Source: a virus
Length of the DNA stretch: 64,000 bases
IMG/VR virus record: IMGVR_UViG_3300032397_000003
Span: 1 to 64,000 of that record
Reading direction: 5' to 3' (one strand)
The translations under genes and the position numbers were made by a program. The first letter of the stretch is position 1. Each line of letters starts with the position of its first letter. Positions 1 to 8,109 of the stretch are shown here, in pieces. Below the pieces are notes generated by a model. It was not told the DNA's origin and searched no databases. It saw only the letters and a list, made by a program, of their open reading frames with translations.

Positions 1-99
1 CATCAGAGAATACAGAAATATTCTTAGATTCATTATAAAACTTAATAAATTCTTCAAATATTTTTAAAGTACCTTCTTCTAATCTTTTATATCTTTTCA
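1..99 (-). CDS. N-terminal part of a tagged small protein, cut by the window edge
   Basis: Read on the minus strand, the first codons give MKRYKRLEEGTLKIFEEF and stay open to the window edge, so only 33 residues are visible. The start matches the M-K-R-Y-K-R tag shared by many proteins in this window. The next gene begins only 4 bases downstream, which fits one operon. Nothing of the body is visible, so its function cannot be given. Confidence 0.7.
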
Positions 100-103
100 T
101 CTA

Positions 104-610
104 TTACACTCTATCCATAACATTTTTCATAATTCTAACTAAAGTCTTTTTCATACCTTTAGCTACGTCTGTTATTTCCATTTCAGGGTAACTGTAGGGA
201 GCCATTAGGCCACGATACAAAGCAGCCCCTATTAAATTAATAAATTGTGGTTGAGTTGGTAAGAATTTTGCATTAATAAATTGAGTTCCAAGCGCTATCG
301 CTTCTTGTGCTGACTTTATATTATTTATACCACTGACAGCTTCTTTGATATCTTTTTTCTTAGAGCTTTTTTTACATCCTTCTTTAAAATCTTCTATTTT
401 AAGACTTGATGTAAAATCATTGATCTGTTTCAAAAATTCGTCACCATGTTTATTATCTGCAAATACTATTCCTTTAAGTAATTCAATAAACTTACCTTGT
501 TCATCTTCATTACTGATATCTTTCATATCTATAAGTGCTTTTACTGCTTCTAATGTTTTATCTTCTTCAGCATCTTCTTTTATTTTAAATTTTGGTACGT
601 ATTTTTCCAT
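104..610 (-). CDS. tagged hypothetical protein (168 aa)
   Basis: It begins MEKYVPKFKIKEDAEED, a variant of the tag (E-K-Y instead of K-R-Y) followed by an acidic stretch. The N-terminal half is charged and helical-looking. The C-terminal part is more hydrophobic (about residues 105-150) and contains a YRGLMAPYSYPEME stretch. The start follows a GAGGG ribosome-binding site and abuts the stop of the upstream gene. I recognise no enzymatic motif. A virion-packaged protein is an inference from the tag only. Confidence 0.75.
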   Translation of the reverse strand: MEKYVPKFKIKEDAEEDKTLEAVKALIDMKDISNEDEQGKFIELLKGIVFADNKHGDEFLKQINDFTSSLKIEDFKEGCKKSSKKKDIKEAVSGINNIKSAQEAIALGTQFINAKFLPTQPQFINLIGAALYRGLMAPYSYPEMEITDVAKGMKKTLVRIMKNVMDRV

Positions 611-1051
611 TTATTTTCCCTCTTTATTTAATTCGTCTTGGAAGTCTGTTTTTGTAGTGTAGTAGGCATTGTTCTCAAAAAAATGATCGCTTGATATCTT
701 CCTCGCAAACATTTCTTGAATAGCTTTTATGACTTTATTATCTTCATATTTTTTATCTAAAGATACATGTTCATATTCAATCTGTGATCCTATATCTAGT
801 TGTTCTTTCGTTATTTTAGAACAATCCCCTTTAGATTTACCACCGGATAGTATAACTGATAAAATTGCATAAACATATTGTTCTGCTATATCCGAATCTA
901 TTTTTAATTCCTCTTCTGCCCATTTATGAAACTGTTCATGATCTTTAGGAAAAGGATTAGATATAATAAATTCCTTTATTTTTAATGGTAGAGATTCGTC
1001 GGTTAAATCTAATAGTGAATCTTCCTCTTTAAATCGTTTATATCTTTTCAT
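611..1051 (-). CDS. tagged protein, DUF5661-like (146 aa)
   Basis: The protein starts MKRYKRFKEEDSLLDL, one of the clearest tag copies. The body has a segment with FHKWAEEELKID near residue 41 and a later IEYEHV...KISSDHFFENNAYYT pattern (about residues 92-130). This resembles DUF5661, small proteins with conserved E-H and D-H pairs of unknown function. That family link is from memory of the pattern. The gene sits between two other tagged genes and probably shares their transcript. Confidence 0.75.
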   Translation of the reverse strand: MKRYKRFKEEDSLLDLTDESLPLKIKEFIISNPFPKDHEQFHKWAEEELKIDSDIAEQYVYAILSVILSGGKSKGDCSKITKEQLDIGSQIEYEHVSLDKKYEDNKVIKAIQEMFARKISSDHFFENNAYYTTKTDFQDELNKEGK

Positions 1052-1081
1052 AGTACCTCTTTATTATTAAAAGTGTAGATT

Positions 1082-1276
1082 TTATATCTCATGAATTATG
1101 TTAAGTATCTTATCTGCAGCCCGCTTATTACCCGTTTTTAAAAGATCATCGGCTATTATTTGTAACAATTTACTTGCGTCTTTATGTTTTAAATAGTCCA
1201 TAACATGCTGACTTATTTCTAAATGGCTTGTTGACTCTCTAAATCTTTTAAAATTAAAAGGTATATATCTTTCCAT
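1082..1276 (-). CDS. tagged small protein (64 aa)
   Basis: It begins MERYIPFNFKRFRES and is followed by two short amphipathic helices (SQHVMDYLKHKDASKLLQII and KRAADKILNII). Nearly all of the protein is tag plus a small helical domain. A TTATTAGTA element (phage promoter motif on the minus strand) lies 24 bases before the start, so this gene heads its own unit. No function is recognised. Confidence 0.75.
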   Translation of the reverse strand: MERYIPFNFKRFRESTSHLEISQHVMDYLKHKDASKLLQIIADDLLKTGNKRAADKILNIIHEI

Positions 1277-1299
1277 TATTATCCCTCAACAACATATCT

Positions 1300-1308
1300 T
1301 TATTAGTA
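1300..1308 (-). promoter_or_regulatory. TACTAATAA-type promoter motif
   Basis: Minus-strand TACTAATAAA, 24 bases before the start of the tagged gene 1082-1276, in the short gap behind the preceding gene. Confidence 0.55.
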
Positions 1309-1319
1309 AAATGAAATCT

Positions 1320-1538
1320 CTAAAACTTTTTTGTAAAACTGAATTCTGCTGATTTAATACTACCTACACCTAATTCTACTTGTGGATTTATATCTACTTT
1401 AATACCTGCTTTAAATGTTACATCATCAGGTAATTCAGTTTCATACTTAACTTCTGCATCTAAGGATTTAATTTCTAATTCTTTATCTTGTATTAGTTTT
1501 TTAATATTTATTTTTGGTTTTAATTTAAATTTAAACAT
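1320..1538 (-). CDS. small beta-rich hypothetical protein (72 aa)
   Basis: The protein is rich in alternating charged and hydrophobic residues (FKFKLKPKINIKKL, then several short strands ending in AEFSFTKKF). This suggests a small beta sheet, perhaps a fragment of a beta-barrel-like fold. It has no tag. Its start overlaps the end of the upstream tagged gene by 8 bases, which implies translational coupling. I do not recognise a family. Confidence 0.65.
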   Translation of the reverse strand: MFKFKLKPKINIKKLIQDKELEIKSLDAEVKYETELPDDVTFKAGIKVDINPQVELGVGSIKSAEFSFTKKF

Positions 1539-2031
1539 TATTTTTATCCATGTTTTTAATAGAAACCAAATTATTTTTTGTTACTTCAAAGAATACTGCA
1601 CCATCTCTTGTAATACACCCATCATATTTATCAAATATTTTTGTTTCATTGTAGAGATAATTTATAAACTCTATATTATCCCATGCTTGTGCAGATTCAA
1701 CTATATCTTTTGGATTAAGGGAATTGTAAACATTGTTAAACTCTTCTTCTTTAGATGGAAATTCTTCATAGTCATCAGGAATAAAAGGATCCCATTCATT
1801 GAGAAATATAATAGCATAGTTAACTAATTCTATAACTCTCCTATCATTCTTTTTTCGGAGGTCTAAAGTTCTGTTAGTTGCTTTAAATATTCGTTGAATA
1901 TTTCCATAATGATTTGAACGTTCAGGATTGTTGGAACAAAATATAACAGGTTCATCCCCTTGTCTTGTATCCCTTCTATAATTGTAAAAAAATTCTTCTT
2001 TTTCTCTAAAAAAAGATTTATACCTTTCCAT
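1531..2031 (-). CDS. tagged protein, possibly ADP-ribosyltransferase-like fold (166 aa)
   Basis: It starts MERYKSFFREKEEFF. The body shows VIFCSNNPERSNHYGN near residue 29 and ends with KYDGCITRDGAVFFEV and VSIKN. This order (a serine-containing strand, A/S-x-x-Y-G, then a YDG strand and a final I-x-x-I) loosely resembles the small ADP-ribosyltransferase-like folds in phage head proteins, and the neighbour at 18723-19202 fits that pattern better. No catalytic R-S-E triad is certain here, so I treat the fold as a guess. The stop is directly followed by the gene at 1320-1538. Confidence 0.7.
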   Translation of the reverse strand: MERYKSFFREKEEFFYNYRRDTRQGDEPVIFCSNNPERSNHYGNIQRIFKATNRTLDLRKKNDRRVIELVNYAIIFLNEWDPFIPDDYEEFPSKEEEFNNVYNSLNPKDIVESAQAWDNIEFINYLYNETKIFDKYDGCITRDGAVFFEVTKNNLVSIKNMDKNNV

Positions 2032-2214
2032 TTATTTGGAACCCATTTGTAATTTTTTGATTTTAAAATTTATATTTGCTATCTCTTCAAGCATTAAACC
2101 ATAAGATATATTCATACCTTTTTCTTTATATTCAAAAGCTTGAGATTCTTTTTTTCTAAGCTTTCTATTTAGATCCTCTAGTGTTTCTGCTTTTTTTGGT
2201 TGATACTCTTCCAT
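2032..2214 (-). CDS. tagged small coiled-coil protein (60 aa)
   Basis: It begins MEEYQPKKAETLEDLNRKL, a looser tag variant (E-E-Y-Q-P). The rest is a predicted helix rich in K, E and L (NRKLRKKESQAFEYKEKG, then ANINFKIKKLQ). It abuts the next gene exactly (2031/2032). No function is recognised. Confidence 0.65.
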   Translation of the reverse strand: MEEYQPKKAETLEDLNRKLRKKESQAFEYKEKGMNISYGLMLEEIANINFKIKKLQMGSK

Positions 2215-2216
2215 AA

Positions 2217-2606
2217 TTAAATACCTTTTTCCGCTAACAGTTTCTTTACCAAAGTTAATAAATCTGATAATAAGAATGGTTTCTGTAAAACAGCATTAGC
2301 CCCCAATGTATAAGCAATGTTAAGGTACTCCGCACTACTCACTCTCCCACCACCTGAAATAGCAATTATTACTATATCTGGACAAAATTTTCTAACAGCT
2401 ATAATAACCTCTATTCCATCAGTATCTGGCATCAATATATCAGTAATTACGCAATCAGCATTACAGTTAGTGAAATAATCTTCTATATCTCTAAGAGATT
2501 CTGGAATTATAATATCAAATCCATTATAGGTTAAATATTCTTTAATGGCAATTTTTATTATTTCATCGTCTTCTAATAAAATTATTTTAGGATTATTTTT
2601 TAGCAT
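2217..2606 (-). CDS. stand-alone response-regulator receiver domain
   Basis: This 129-residue protein is a complete CheY-like receiver domain with no output domain. The acidic pair E-D-D-E lies near residues 12-15, the phospho-acceptor Asp is in ITDILMPD (about residue 55), the conserved Ser is in AISGGG (about residue 84), and the Lys is in LQKPF (about residue 107). The full catalytic set is therefore present and phosphorylation is plausible. No histidine kinase is visible in the window. It sits between tagged head-type genes and membrane proteins. It may be a captured host signalling domain or a decoy, but its role is unknown. Confidence 0.85.
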   Translation of the reverse strand: MLKNNPKIILLEDDEIIKIAIKEYLTYNGFDIIIPESLRDIEDYFTNCNADCVITDILMPDTDGIEVIIAVRKFCPDIVIIAISGGGRVSSAEYLNIAYTLGANAVLQKPFLLSDLLTLVKKLLAEKGI

Positions 2607-2607
2607 A

Positions 2608-3390
2608 TTAGTCCACGTTGTGAAATTTATAAGTTTGTCTTGTGATCTTGCTTATTTTTTCTTCAAAAGTTTCTTTAATTTTTTGCATTTCTGTCTCCCT
2701 TTCAATAGTAATTTTTCTAGCTTCTTCAAAGCATTCAACTAAAGCGTGTCTATTTATAGTTCTGGTTGCTCTGATTTTATCAAAATTCTTAATAAATGCC
2801 TTTTGCGGATACCTACTCCTAAATAGCTCATCGATCTCCCCTTCTATTAAGGATATATTTGTTTTAATTAGATCAGAATAACTTAATGAAGAATACTCAG
2901 AAAAGTGATTATTTTTACACATCCCTCTAAAGGTAGTAGCCACCCTTAATTCTATTAAGTCTAGGAAGTTTTCAAAATTAGAGAAATAAGTACAATAATT
3001 ATCTTCATCTATCCCAACTTCTCTCAAAAGGGATATCATAATATTTATTAAAACTAATTTTATTGATTTTGATTTTTTATTGAAGAATACCATTTGTTCT
3101 TTTAGAATATCAGAACGCATATTATGTATAAGATATAATAATTGAGCTTGTTCTAAAAGAACATGAAATAAAGCGGCATCTACTGGAGAAATGTTAGGAT
3201 CATATTGTCCATTTTGATTATGTGAACCAATATTTACAGTAACTCCTTGCCCCTTGAACTCATCTGACTTTTTTCCAAAGAAATCCTTCAATAGTTTAAA
3301 AATGTTTTGTGAGATTTTAAAAAAAGCATAAGTCACAGCAGTACCATATGCTAAAAATTCTCCTATTTGTTTAGCATCATAATTACTCAT
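2608..3390 (-). CDS. hypothetical protein with N-terminal membrane segment (260 aa)
   Basis: Residues 8-27 (IGEFLAYGTAVTYAFFKISQ) form a likely membrane helix or amphipathic anchor. A glycine- and asparagine-rich linker follows (about residues 47-66), and the long helical remainder ends in a coiled-coil (ERETEMQKIKETFEEKI). It overlaps the next gene by 8 bases and forms a unit with two other membrane proteins (3383-3799, 3803-4285). A lysis or membrane role is possible but not shown. No lysozyme or amidase motif is present. Confidence 0.7.
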   Translation of the reverse strand: MSNYDAKQIGEFLAYGTAVTYAFFKISQNIFKLLKDFFGKKSDEFKGQGVTVNIGSHNQNGQYDPNISPVDAALFHVLLEQAQLLYLIHNMRSDILKEQMVFFNKKSKSIKLVLINIMISLLREVGIDEDNYCTYFSNFENFLDLIELRVATTFRGMCKNNHFSEYSSLSYSDLIKTNISLIEGEIDELFRSRYPQKAFIKNFDKIRATRTINRHALVECFEEARKITIERETEMQKIKETFEEKISKITRQTYKFHNVD

Positions 3391-3799
3391 CTGTACCTTT
3401 CAATTCTTTTATAATTTCTCCCACCCTTCTTCTATAAAGCAGGATAGATTCTTTTTCTATTCTAATTTCTCTCCATATTGCAAAGTTTAAACTAAGGAAA
3501 TATAAACTCTTACCATGTTCAGCAATTAAATATAAGAATAGACTTGGATCGGCTATCCCTCCAAGTGTTTCATCACCACTACTTTTTACCCATGTATATA
3601 ATGCAGCAAAAAATAATGATTCAACTATAAGAATACCATCTACAAGTATTCTCGTTTTTAAGGTTATTAACTCTACCCCTGTTTTATATTTAAAATAATG
3701 ATATATACTTTTTAAATAAATAGCAAATAAGACATTTACAGTTATAGTAAATAAATTTAAATAATCAAACAATCTATCATATTGAAGTACTGTTAACAT
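3383..3799 (-). CDS. multi-pass membrane protein, holin-like candidate (138 aa)
   Basis: Three hydrophobic segments are visible, at about residues 13-33 (LFTITVNVLFAIYLKSIYHYF), 50-70 (ILVDGILIVESLFFAALYTWV) and 84-104 (PSLFLYLIAEHGKSLYFLSLN). A charged cytoplasmic-type tail (RRRVGEIIKELK) follows. Size and topology fit a class I holin or another small phage membrane protein. No endolysin gene is visible nearby to support a lysis cassette, so the assignment stays open. Confidence 0.65.
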   Translation of the reverse strand: MLTVLQYDRLFDYLNLFTITVNVLFAIYLKSIYHYFKYKTGVELITLKTRILVDGILIVESLFFAALYTWVKSSGDETLGGIADPSLFLYLIAEHGKSLYFLSLNFAIWREIRIEKESILLYRRRVGEIIKELKGTDE

Positions 3800-3802
3800 A
3801 GG

Positions 3803-4285
3803 TTATGCTGGCTCATCTGAACAAGTATCTTCCTTTTTAACAGTATTTTTTCTATTGTTATTATAAAGTAACACAAGAGATGATATAAAGGTAAGCACTG
3901 TTGCTAAATCTGCTGTACTAATCATATCAGAAGTATATGTTCCTGCTTTAATCGCTTTCCATGCTGCATATATTTTTACAAATAACATAGCAGAAGCAAG
4001 TAAACAGAACACAGTAACAAAGAAATATATTGGCTGAAACTTACCACCACCATAGAAAAAACTAAAAGGAAATAATGTTTGCCATTTCTTTTCTGCTATT
4101 CTTGTACTTTTTAAATCTTGAGTTAGCTCTTTCTTAATCTTATTAACCTTTTTCACAGGCTCACTCACTTTATCTATCACTTTATCTATCACTTTATCAG
4201 CTTGTCCTACAATATCTTTTAAATTAACCTTAGATACTATTGATATCAATTTAGTTTTCGCAAATCCCAATATTAAATTCCACAT
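3803..4285 (-). CDS. membrane protein with two C-terminal transmembrane segments (160 aa)
   Basis: An N-terminal amphipathic region contains a short tandem repeat (V-I-D-K repeated, about residues 32-42, from a 12-base repeat near 4170-4200). It is followed by two hydrophobic stretches at about residues 93-113 (FFVTVFCLLASAMLFVKIYAA) and 127-145, and a polar tail. A promoter motif lies 24 bases upstream of the start, so it heads the 2217-4285 unit. Holin or spanin-like roles are possible. I see no decisive motif. Confidence 0.65.
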   Translation of the reverse strand: MWNLILGFAKTKLISIVSKVNLKDIVGQADKVIDKVIDKVSEPVKKVNKIKKELTQDLKSTRIAEKKWQTLFPFSFFYGGGKFQPIYFFVTVFCLLASAMLFVKIYAAWKAIKAGTYTSDMISTADLATVLTFISSLVLLYNNNRKNTVKKEDTCSDEPA

Positions 4286-4308
4286 ATTAATTACCTCTCA
4301 AATATAAC

Positions 4309-4316
4309 TATTAGTA
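4309..4316 (-). promoter_or_regulatory. TACTAATA-type promoter motif
   Basis: Minus-strand GATACTAATAG, 24 bases before the membrane-protein gene 3803-4285, in the 38-base gap after the fibre gene. Confidence 0.5.
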
Positions 4317-4323
4317 TCTTATT

Positions 4324-6168
4324 TTATACAATTATTAAATCCCATAATAATCCCCCAGATATTACAGGAACAAGAATCTCTGCAACAACTTGATTATTTT
4401 TACTTATCTCATAATAAGGGGTATTATCAAGGCTACTGAACATATTAGTATTATCAATAAGACTTATTTCTACATAACCGTTTGAATCAGGGCTTACAGA
4501 TTTTTCAAGTTTATCCAGCATTATATTATTTTTATATCTAACAGTAGGTGTATTTGCTTTTAATTTAACTTTAATAGGGGTAGTATCTACTGCTCCATCT
4601 ACTCTTCTTGAATACCAGTAAACATCACATAAATTAAATGAATCCTCTGGAGAGCCGGCAAAATCATAAGATATTGATAATTCTTGAATAGATGGGGATG
4701 TCGATCCATCATCAGAATGTAAGAATATTTTTAAGTTAAACGATATCCCCACCGCTGTGAAACTTGCGATATTTGCCACTATCTCAGCAACCGTGTTTGA
4801 TTGAGCATAAGCCCCACTACTTGCCACCCATGCGGTACTATTCCAGTAAACATAACTAGAGCCACTTTTTAAAATATATTTAATATTATCAAGACCCGCC
4901 TTTGTAACTGTCTCGATAAATCCAACAAGAGATTCCATTCTTAGGTTTGCAACCAGAGATATTGCGGGATTTGTATCAGTATAAATTTGAGCTGTTAAAC
5001 TTGCCTGTAGTGCGCTGATTGACGATTGTGTACCTGAGTTTTGAAAATGTATTTTAAACTGACCATAAATTTCTCCAAGGACAGGTAACGTCGCCAAATG
5101 CGCTTGAAATGTCGATTTATCGTTCGCCTGTGCATATGCCCCGTTACTTGTAACCCAAGCACTTCCCGACCAATATAAATAATTCCCCGACCTACCGATT
5201 TGTAGTGTATATCTTGGAGCTGATATTTCTGTTGTTGTGAATGTGTCAAAACTAATTAAAGTCCCTGCTCCAGTATACTCAAACTCTGGTGATGTTATTA
5301 CAGAGTCAACATATATATAATCTGAGACCGTATATCCCGGCGTATAATTTGCCGTATGCTGTGGAGTATCAAAACAAAGAATGTCATTGAACGATCCGTC
5401 GGAGTTCAAATTATTGCCATAGTTAAGTGCTATTTTTATTGCTGTTAAAACAGAAATAGTTCCTGTCCCAGTTATAGTTGAGCCGAGCTGAACACCATTT
5501 ATAAATAGCCTCGATGCTCCAGCGGTAAAGTCCCAGTTGAATTCAATTTCGTATTCAGTTCCAGCGGTCGGAAGAAAAAAACCTATAGCCCCGTCATAAA
5601 TAGCGCCGCTGGTAGAGTTATATAGGTTAGCAAATATCTTACCTTCTGCTGAATTATGATACAGTGCTATCTCGTTAGCTTCTCCAGCCCCTGCCTGTAA
5701 TATATTAAAAATTGGTCTGTGTCCTGATGGAGCACCTGAATAGTTCGGTGTGTACTTTAATTTTATCGCGCCCGTTTGTCTGGTAGTGTATTTACTGGCA
5801 GATGGATAAGATACACCCCTTACTGTACCGCCAGTCACAACCATTTTTCCGCCGGAAATAGTTGGTACCCCCACAGGTGTACCCGTTAAGGTTCCTCCAC
5901 CCCAGTTACCATCTATTACAGACGTATAAGACACACCAAATGTTGCACCACTTTGTCGTTGGTCTTTTTGTCTCAATGAACCGCCGACAAATTCAGCTTT
6001 TGCGCTGTCGTATGTGTAACCCGTATCCGCTGAAAAATCAAGCGGAAAGTTTTGTCCAGGGTTTGAGGTAAGTTTTAGTTTCGCCTCCCCCCCTGAAAGG
6101 GCTACTAGTGCTGAATCAAATACATAATCAGCAGAATTGTTAAATGGATATACCGTAGTTACACTCAT
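4324..6168 (-). CDS. large virion fibre/adhesin protein with LamG-like and repeat domains (614 aa)
   Basis: Residues about 105-275 look like a concanavalin/LamG-type sandwich (PIFNIL..., then EFNWDFTAGASRLFINGV). Two copies of a repeat follow with the signatures YLYWSGSAWV and YVYWNSTAWV, each followed by a GAYAQ(A/S)N helix start (about residues 325-400 and 430-500). The C terminus is a further beta domain. Glycine- and threonine-rich composition and repeats are typical of receptor-binding appendages. The middle (about 5.0-6.1 kb) is far more G+C-rich than its surroundings, near 48% over 5101-5160, which suggests transfer. A promoter motif lies 25 bases upstream of the start. Confidence 0.8.
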   Translation of the reverse strand: MSVTTVYPFNNSADYVFDSALVALSGGEAKLKLTSNPGQNFPLDFSADTGYTYDSAKAEFVGGSLRQKDQRQSGATFGVSYTSVIDGNWGGGTLTGTPVGVPTISGGKMVVTGGTVRGVSYPSASKYTTRQTGAIKLKYTPNYSGAPSGHRPIFNILQAGAGEANEIALYHNSAEGKIFANLYNSTSGAIYDGAIGFFLPTAGTEYEIEFNWDFTAGASRLFINGVQLGSTITGTGTISVLTAIKIALNYGNNLNSDGSFNDILCFDTPQHTANYTPGYTVSDYIYVDSVITSPEFEYTGAGTLISFDTFTTTEISAPRYTLQIGRSGNYLYWSGSAWVTSNGAYAQANDKSTFQAHLATLPVLGEIYGQFKIHFQNSGTQSSISALQASLTAQIYTDTNPAISLVANLRMESLVGFIETVTKAGLDNIKYILKSGSSYVYWNSTAWVASSGAYAQSNTVAEIVANIASFTAVGISFNLKIFLHSDDGSTSPSIQELSISYDFAGSPEDSFNLCDVYWYSRRVDGAVDTTPIKVKLKANTPTVRYKNNIMLDKLEKSVSPDSNGYVEISLIDNTNMFSSLDNTPYYEISKNNQVVAEILVPVISGGLLWDLIIV

Positions 6169-6192
6169 AGCTCCCCTCTAATTTCTATCTAA

Positions 6193-6201
6193 TTATTAGT
6201 A
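6193..6201 (-). promoter_or_regulatory. TACTAATAA-type promoter motif
   Basis: Minus-strand TTACTAATAATTAG, 25 bases before the fibre gene 4324-6168 and just behind the small gene 6222-6392. Confidence 0.55.
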
Positions 6202-6221
6202 ATAATTTATTCTAAAAATTA

Positions 6222-6392
6222 TTATTCAGTAGCAACTGGTTCTGCTATTACTTGTTGACTAGCTTGTATTTGAGAATTTGCTTGTTCTTGTAATTTACCT
6301 ATCAATCCCATAGACATCTTTGCAGGCATTTCTCCAAGTGATTGTAAAATAAGATTTGTTTCTTCTCCAGTAACTTTAAACATAAAATCCAT
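6222..6392 (-). CDS. small structural-cluster protein (56 aa)
   Basis: A minus-strand reading frame begins MDFMFKVTGEETNLILQSLG and ends in a Q- and A-rich tail. It has an AAAGGAG site 9 bases before the ATG. The sequence GEMPAKMSMGLIGKLQEQ looks like a small helical phage protein commonly found next to tail genes. I cannot assign a role. Confidence 0.7.
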   Translation of the reverse strand: MDFMFKVTGEETNLILQSLGEMPAKMSMGLIGKLQEQANSQIQASQQVIAEPVATE

Positions 6393-6419
6393 AATTGTAT
6401 CTCCTTTAATTTTTTAATA

Positions 6420-6632
6420 TTAGTATGCTTTAGTTTGTTTTACTACATTCCAAGTACTATCTTTCTTTACAAAGATATTTTTAACTGTTACCCAATTACT
6501 TCCTTGTTTAATCCAACATTTTATAGTGGACACTATCTCTTTAAAAATAGATTCTTTTATAATTTCAAATATAACATCATTGTCAAAATTATTTGAACTC
6601 AATTCAATTGGATTGTAATTTAAATTTCTCAT
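6420..6632 (-). CDS. small hypothetical protein in tail cluster (70 aa)
   Basis: I place the start at the ATG that overlaps the upstream stop codon (ATGA), giving MRNLNYNPIELSSNNF; an upstream in-frame extension would run into the neighbouring gene. The C terminus, GSNWVTVKNIFVKKDSTWNVV, repeats a W-V-x-V-K-x-x-(F/W)-V-K pattern often seen in phage tail proteins. It is translationally coupled to 6629-7432. Confidence 0.65.
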   Translation of the reverse strand: MRNLNYNPIELSSNNFDNDVIFEIIKESIFKEIVSTIKCWIKQGSNWVTVKNIFVKKDSTWNVVKQTKAY

Positions 6633-7432
6633 GCTTTTAAAATATCCATTGATCCTATTAGTAATCCACTGGATGTAGTAGAAGTTAATACAGAAAACAT
6701 TATACAACTTCCTGCTGAAATTTCAGGTAATCCTAATCCAGCATAATCTAATATAGCCCCTGTATTAGCAAGTATAATAGGAACTTCCACTATTTGTTTT
6801 ATTGCTGTTACTCCAAAATTTCCTGCTGTTCCTGTAGTAGCTGAAAGTGTAACTGTTTGAATAGACTTAATTCCTATATCTCCTGAAGCAGGTAATATAG
6901 GCAACATACAGCTTGTTGGTCTTGTTGCTGCCAATGCTACAGTAGTTGTTCTTCCTGTTACATCTGCATGATTAGTATAAGTTATAGTTGATGTTACTGC
7001 TGTTGATCCCGTTGCTGCATACCATTCTAGATACCACTGAACATTACTTCCATTTGCTAAACATCTATTTTGAGAAACTGGTGTAGTTATATCTAAATTT
7101 ACAGTTTGAGCAGTTGCTAAAGTCCCATTCAATCCACCCATATGAGAAAGTCTATCCATTATAAATATATTACCAGCTACTCCTAAAGATAAAGAAACTT
7201 TACCTACGTATAGCTTTTCAGTAGTAACAGAAGGTAATATAAAACTCCCTGGTAGATAATCTGTACATTCTGCTGAAGTAGTAGGTATTGCCCCTGCTGT
7301 AGTATTACCTGCCGATCTCCATAAAGAAGAAATAACCCCGGCGGTTAATGAAGCATTTGAAATTTTAAATATTTTATAATTTGTAGATGATGCTAATGCA
7401 TTTACTAAAGTGTCCCTATTTGTTATAGCCAT
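6629..7432 (-). CDS. putative virion structural protein (267 aa)
   Basis: The protein is Thr-, Ala- and Gly-rich with predicted beta structure throughout and no charged coiled-coil. The opening MAITNRDTLVNALASS, the middle MDRLSHMGGLNGTLATAQTV and the W-Y-L-E-W-Y segment match a phage family that I remember as unannotated structural proteins near tail fibres. The start has GGAG at the end of the preceding small gene (GGAGATATAATCATGG). It may be a tail or decoration protein. Confidence 0.7.
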   Translation of the reverse strand: MAITNRDTLVNALASSTNYKIFKISNASLTAGVISSLWRSAGNTTAGAIPTTSAECTDYLPGSFILPSVTTEKLYVGKVSLSLGVAGNIFIMDRLSHMGGLNGTLATAQTVNLDITTPVSQNRCLANGSNVQWYLEWYAATGSTAVTSTITYTNHADVTGRTTTVALAATRPTSCMLPILPASGDIGIKSIQTVTLSATTGTAGNFGVTAIKQIVEVPIILANTGAILDYAGLGLPEISAGSCIMFSVLTSTTSSGLLIGSMDILKA

Positions 7433-7434
7433 GA

Positions 7435-7587
7435 TTATATCTCCTGTACATATTTGAAATCAAATGCTGAATCTAATTCTTCTAATAATACATAAGTATT
7501 TATTTCATCTATTTCTTTAATAGTGTATTCCAAATCAAATTCTATATTGAATGGTTCTTTTATTGTTATCTTTTGTCCTATTTGCAT
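7435..7587 (-). CDS. small hypothetical protein (50 aa)
   Basis: A minus-strand frame encodes MQIGQKITIKEPFNIEFD and an acidic C terminus ending KYVQEI. Its last codons provide the GGAG site for 6629-7432, and an AGAGG site precedes its own ATG. The first residues suggest a small beta domain. No homologue is recognised. Confidence 0.65.
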   Translation of the reverse strand: MQIGQKITIKEPFNIEFDLEYTIKEIDEINTYVLLEELDSAFDFKYVQEI

Positions 7588-7596
7588 ACTACCTCT

Positions 7597-7842
7597 TTAT
7601 ATTTGAAAGTAAATTGTCCCTTCATCATATGTATTAGTTGTTGGGGGTTCTGATGTCCCATATACTATTTTATTATTATGTTTTATCGTCATTTCTACAA
7701 GAGTTGCTAATATAGCACTATTATCAGGATTTAATAAATCTTTTGATCTTAGGCTATCTTTAACAGTATCCCTATCAATTCTTAAAACACCTTGAGGAGT
7801 TACTTTTGTTTTTATATCTAGTAAATCTGTTTGATTTGACAT
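7597..7842 (-). CDS. small tail-cluster protein (81 aa)
   Basis: It begins MSNQTDLLDIKTKVTPQGVL and ends YGTSEPPTTNTYDEGTIYFQI. The ending resembles the G-x-x-P-P-x-x-x-x-x-D-G-x-I-Y-F-Q motif common at the end of phage fibre-associated small proteins. It lies in the same operon as the giant fibre. Probably a virion part. Confidence 0.65.
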   Translation of the reverse strand: MSNQTDLLDIKTKVTPQGVLRIDRDTVKDSLRSKDLLNPDNSAILATLVEMTIKHNNKIVYGTSEPPTTNTYDEGTIYFQI

Positions 7843-7863
7843 TAGTCTATTATCCCCCCTTAA

Positions 7864-8109
7864 CTACTCTTCTAAATCAATATCGTCAATAGTTATACTA
7901 CTGATTGCTTGCTGCTGTTTTATATGCCTCTCTTGATTACCCACAAAACTTTTTAAATATCCTTTCACCATAATAGTTAAATGGTCTATTATTTGTTCAT
8001 TAGTATCAAGTATAATATGATTTTCTTCGCCTATCTCATACTGTGATAATATAACATCCTTAAATCTTTTTAAGTCTTTGTTTTTAATATCAATCTTTAG
8101 TCTTGCCAT
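7864..8109 (-). CDS. small acidic hypothetical protein downstream of the giant fibre (81 aa)
   Basis: The start is the ATG overlapping the stop of the giant fibre gene (TAATG), giving MARLKIDIKNKDLKRF. An upstream in-frame extension would lie inside the fibre gene. A GAGGT site is 11 bases before the start. The C terminus is acidic (ITIDDIDLEE). It could be a fibre-assembly helper by position only. Confidence 0.6.
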   Translation of the reverse strand: MARLKIDIKNKDLKRFKDVILSQYEIGEENHIILDTNEQIIDHLTIMVKGYLKSFVGNQERHIKQQQAISSITIDDIDLEE

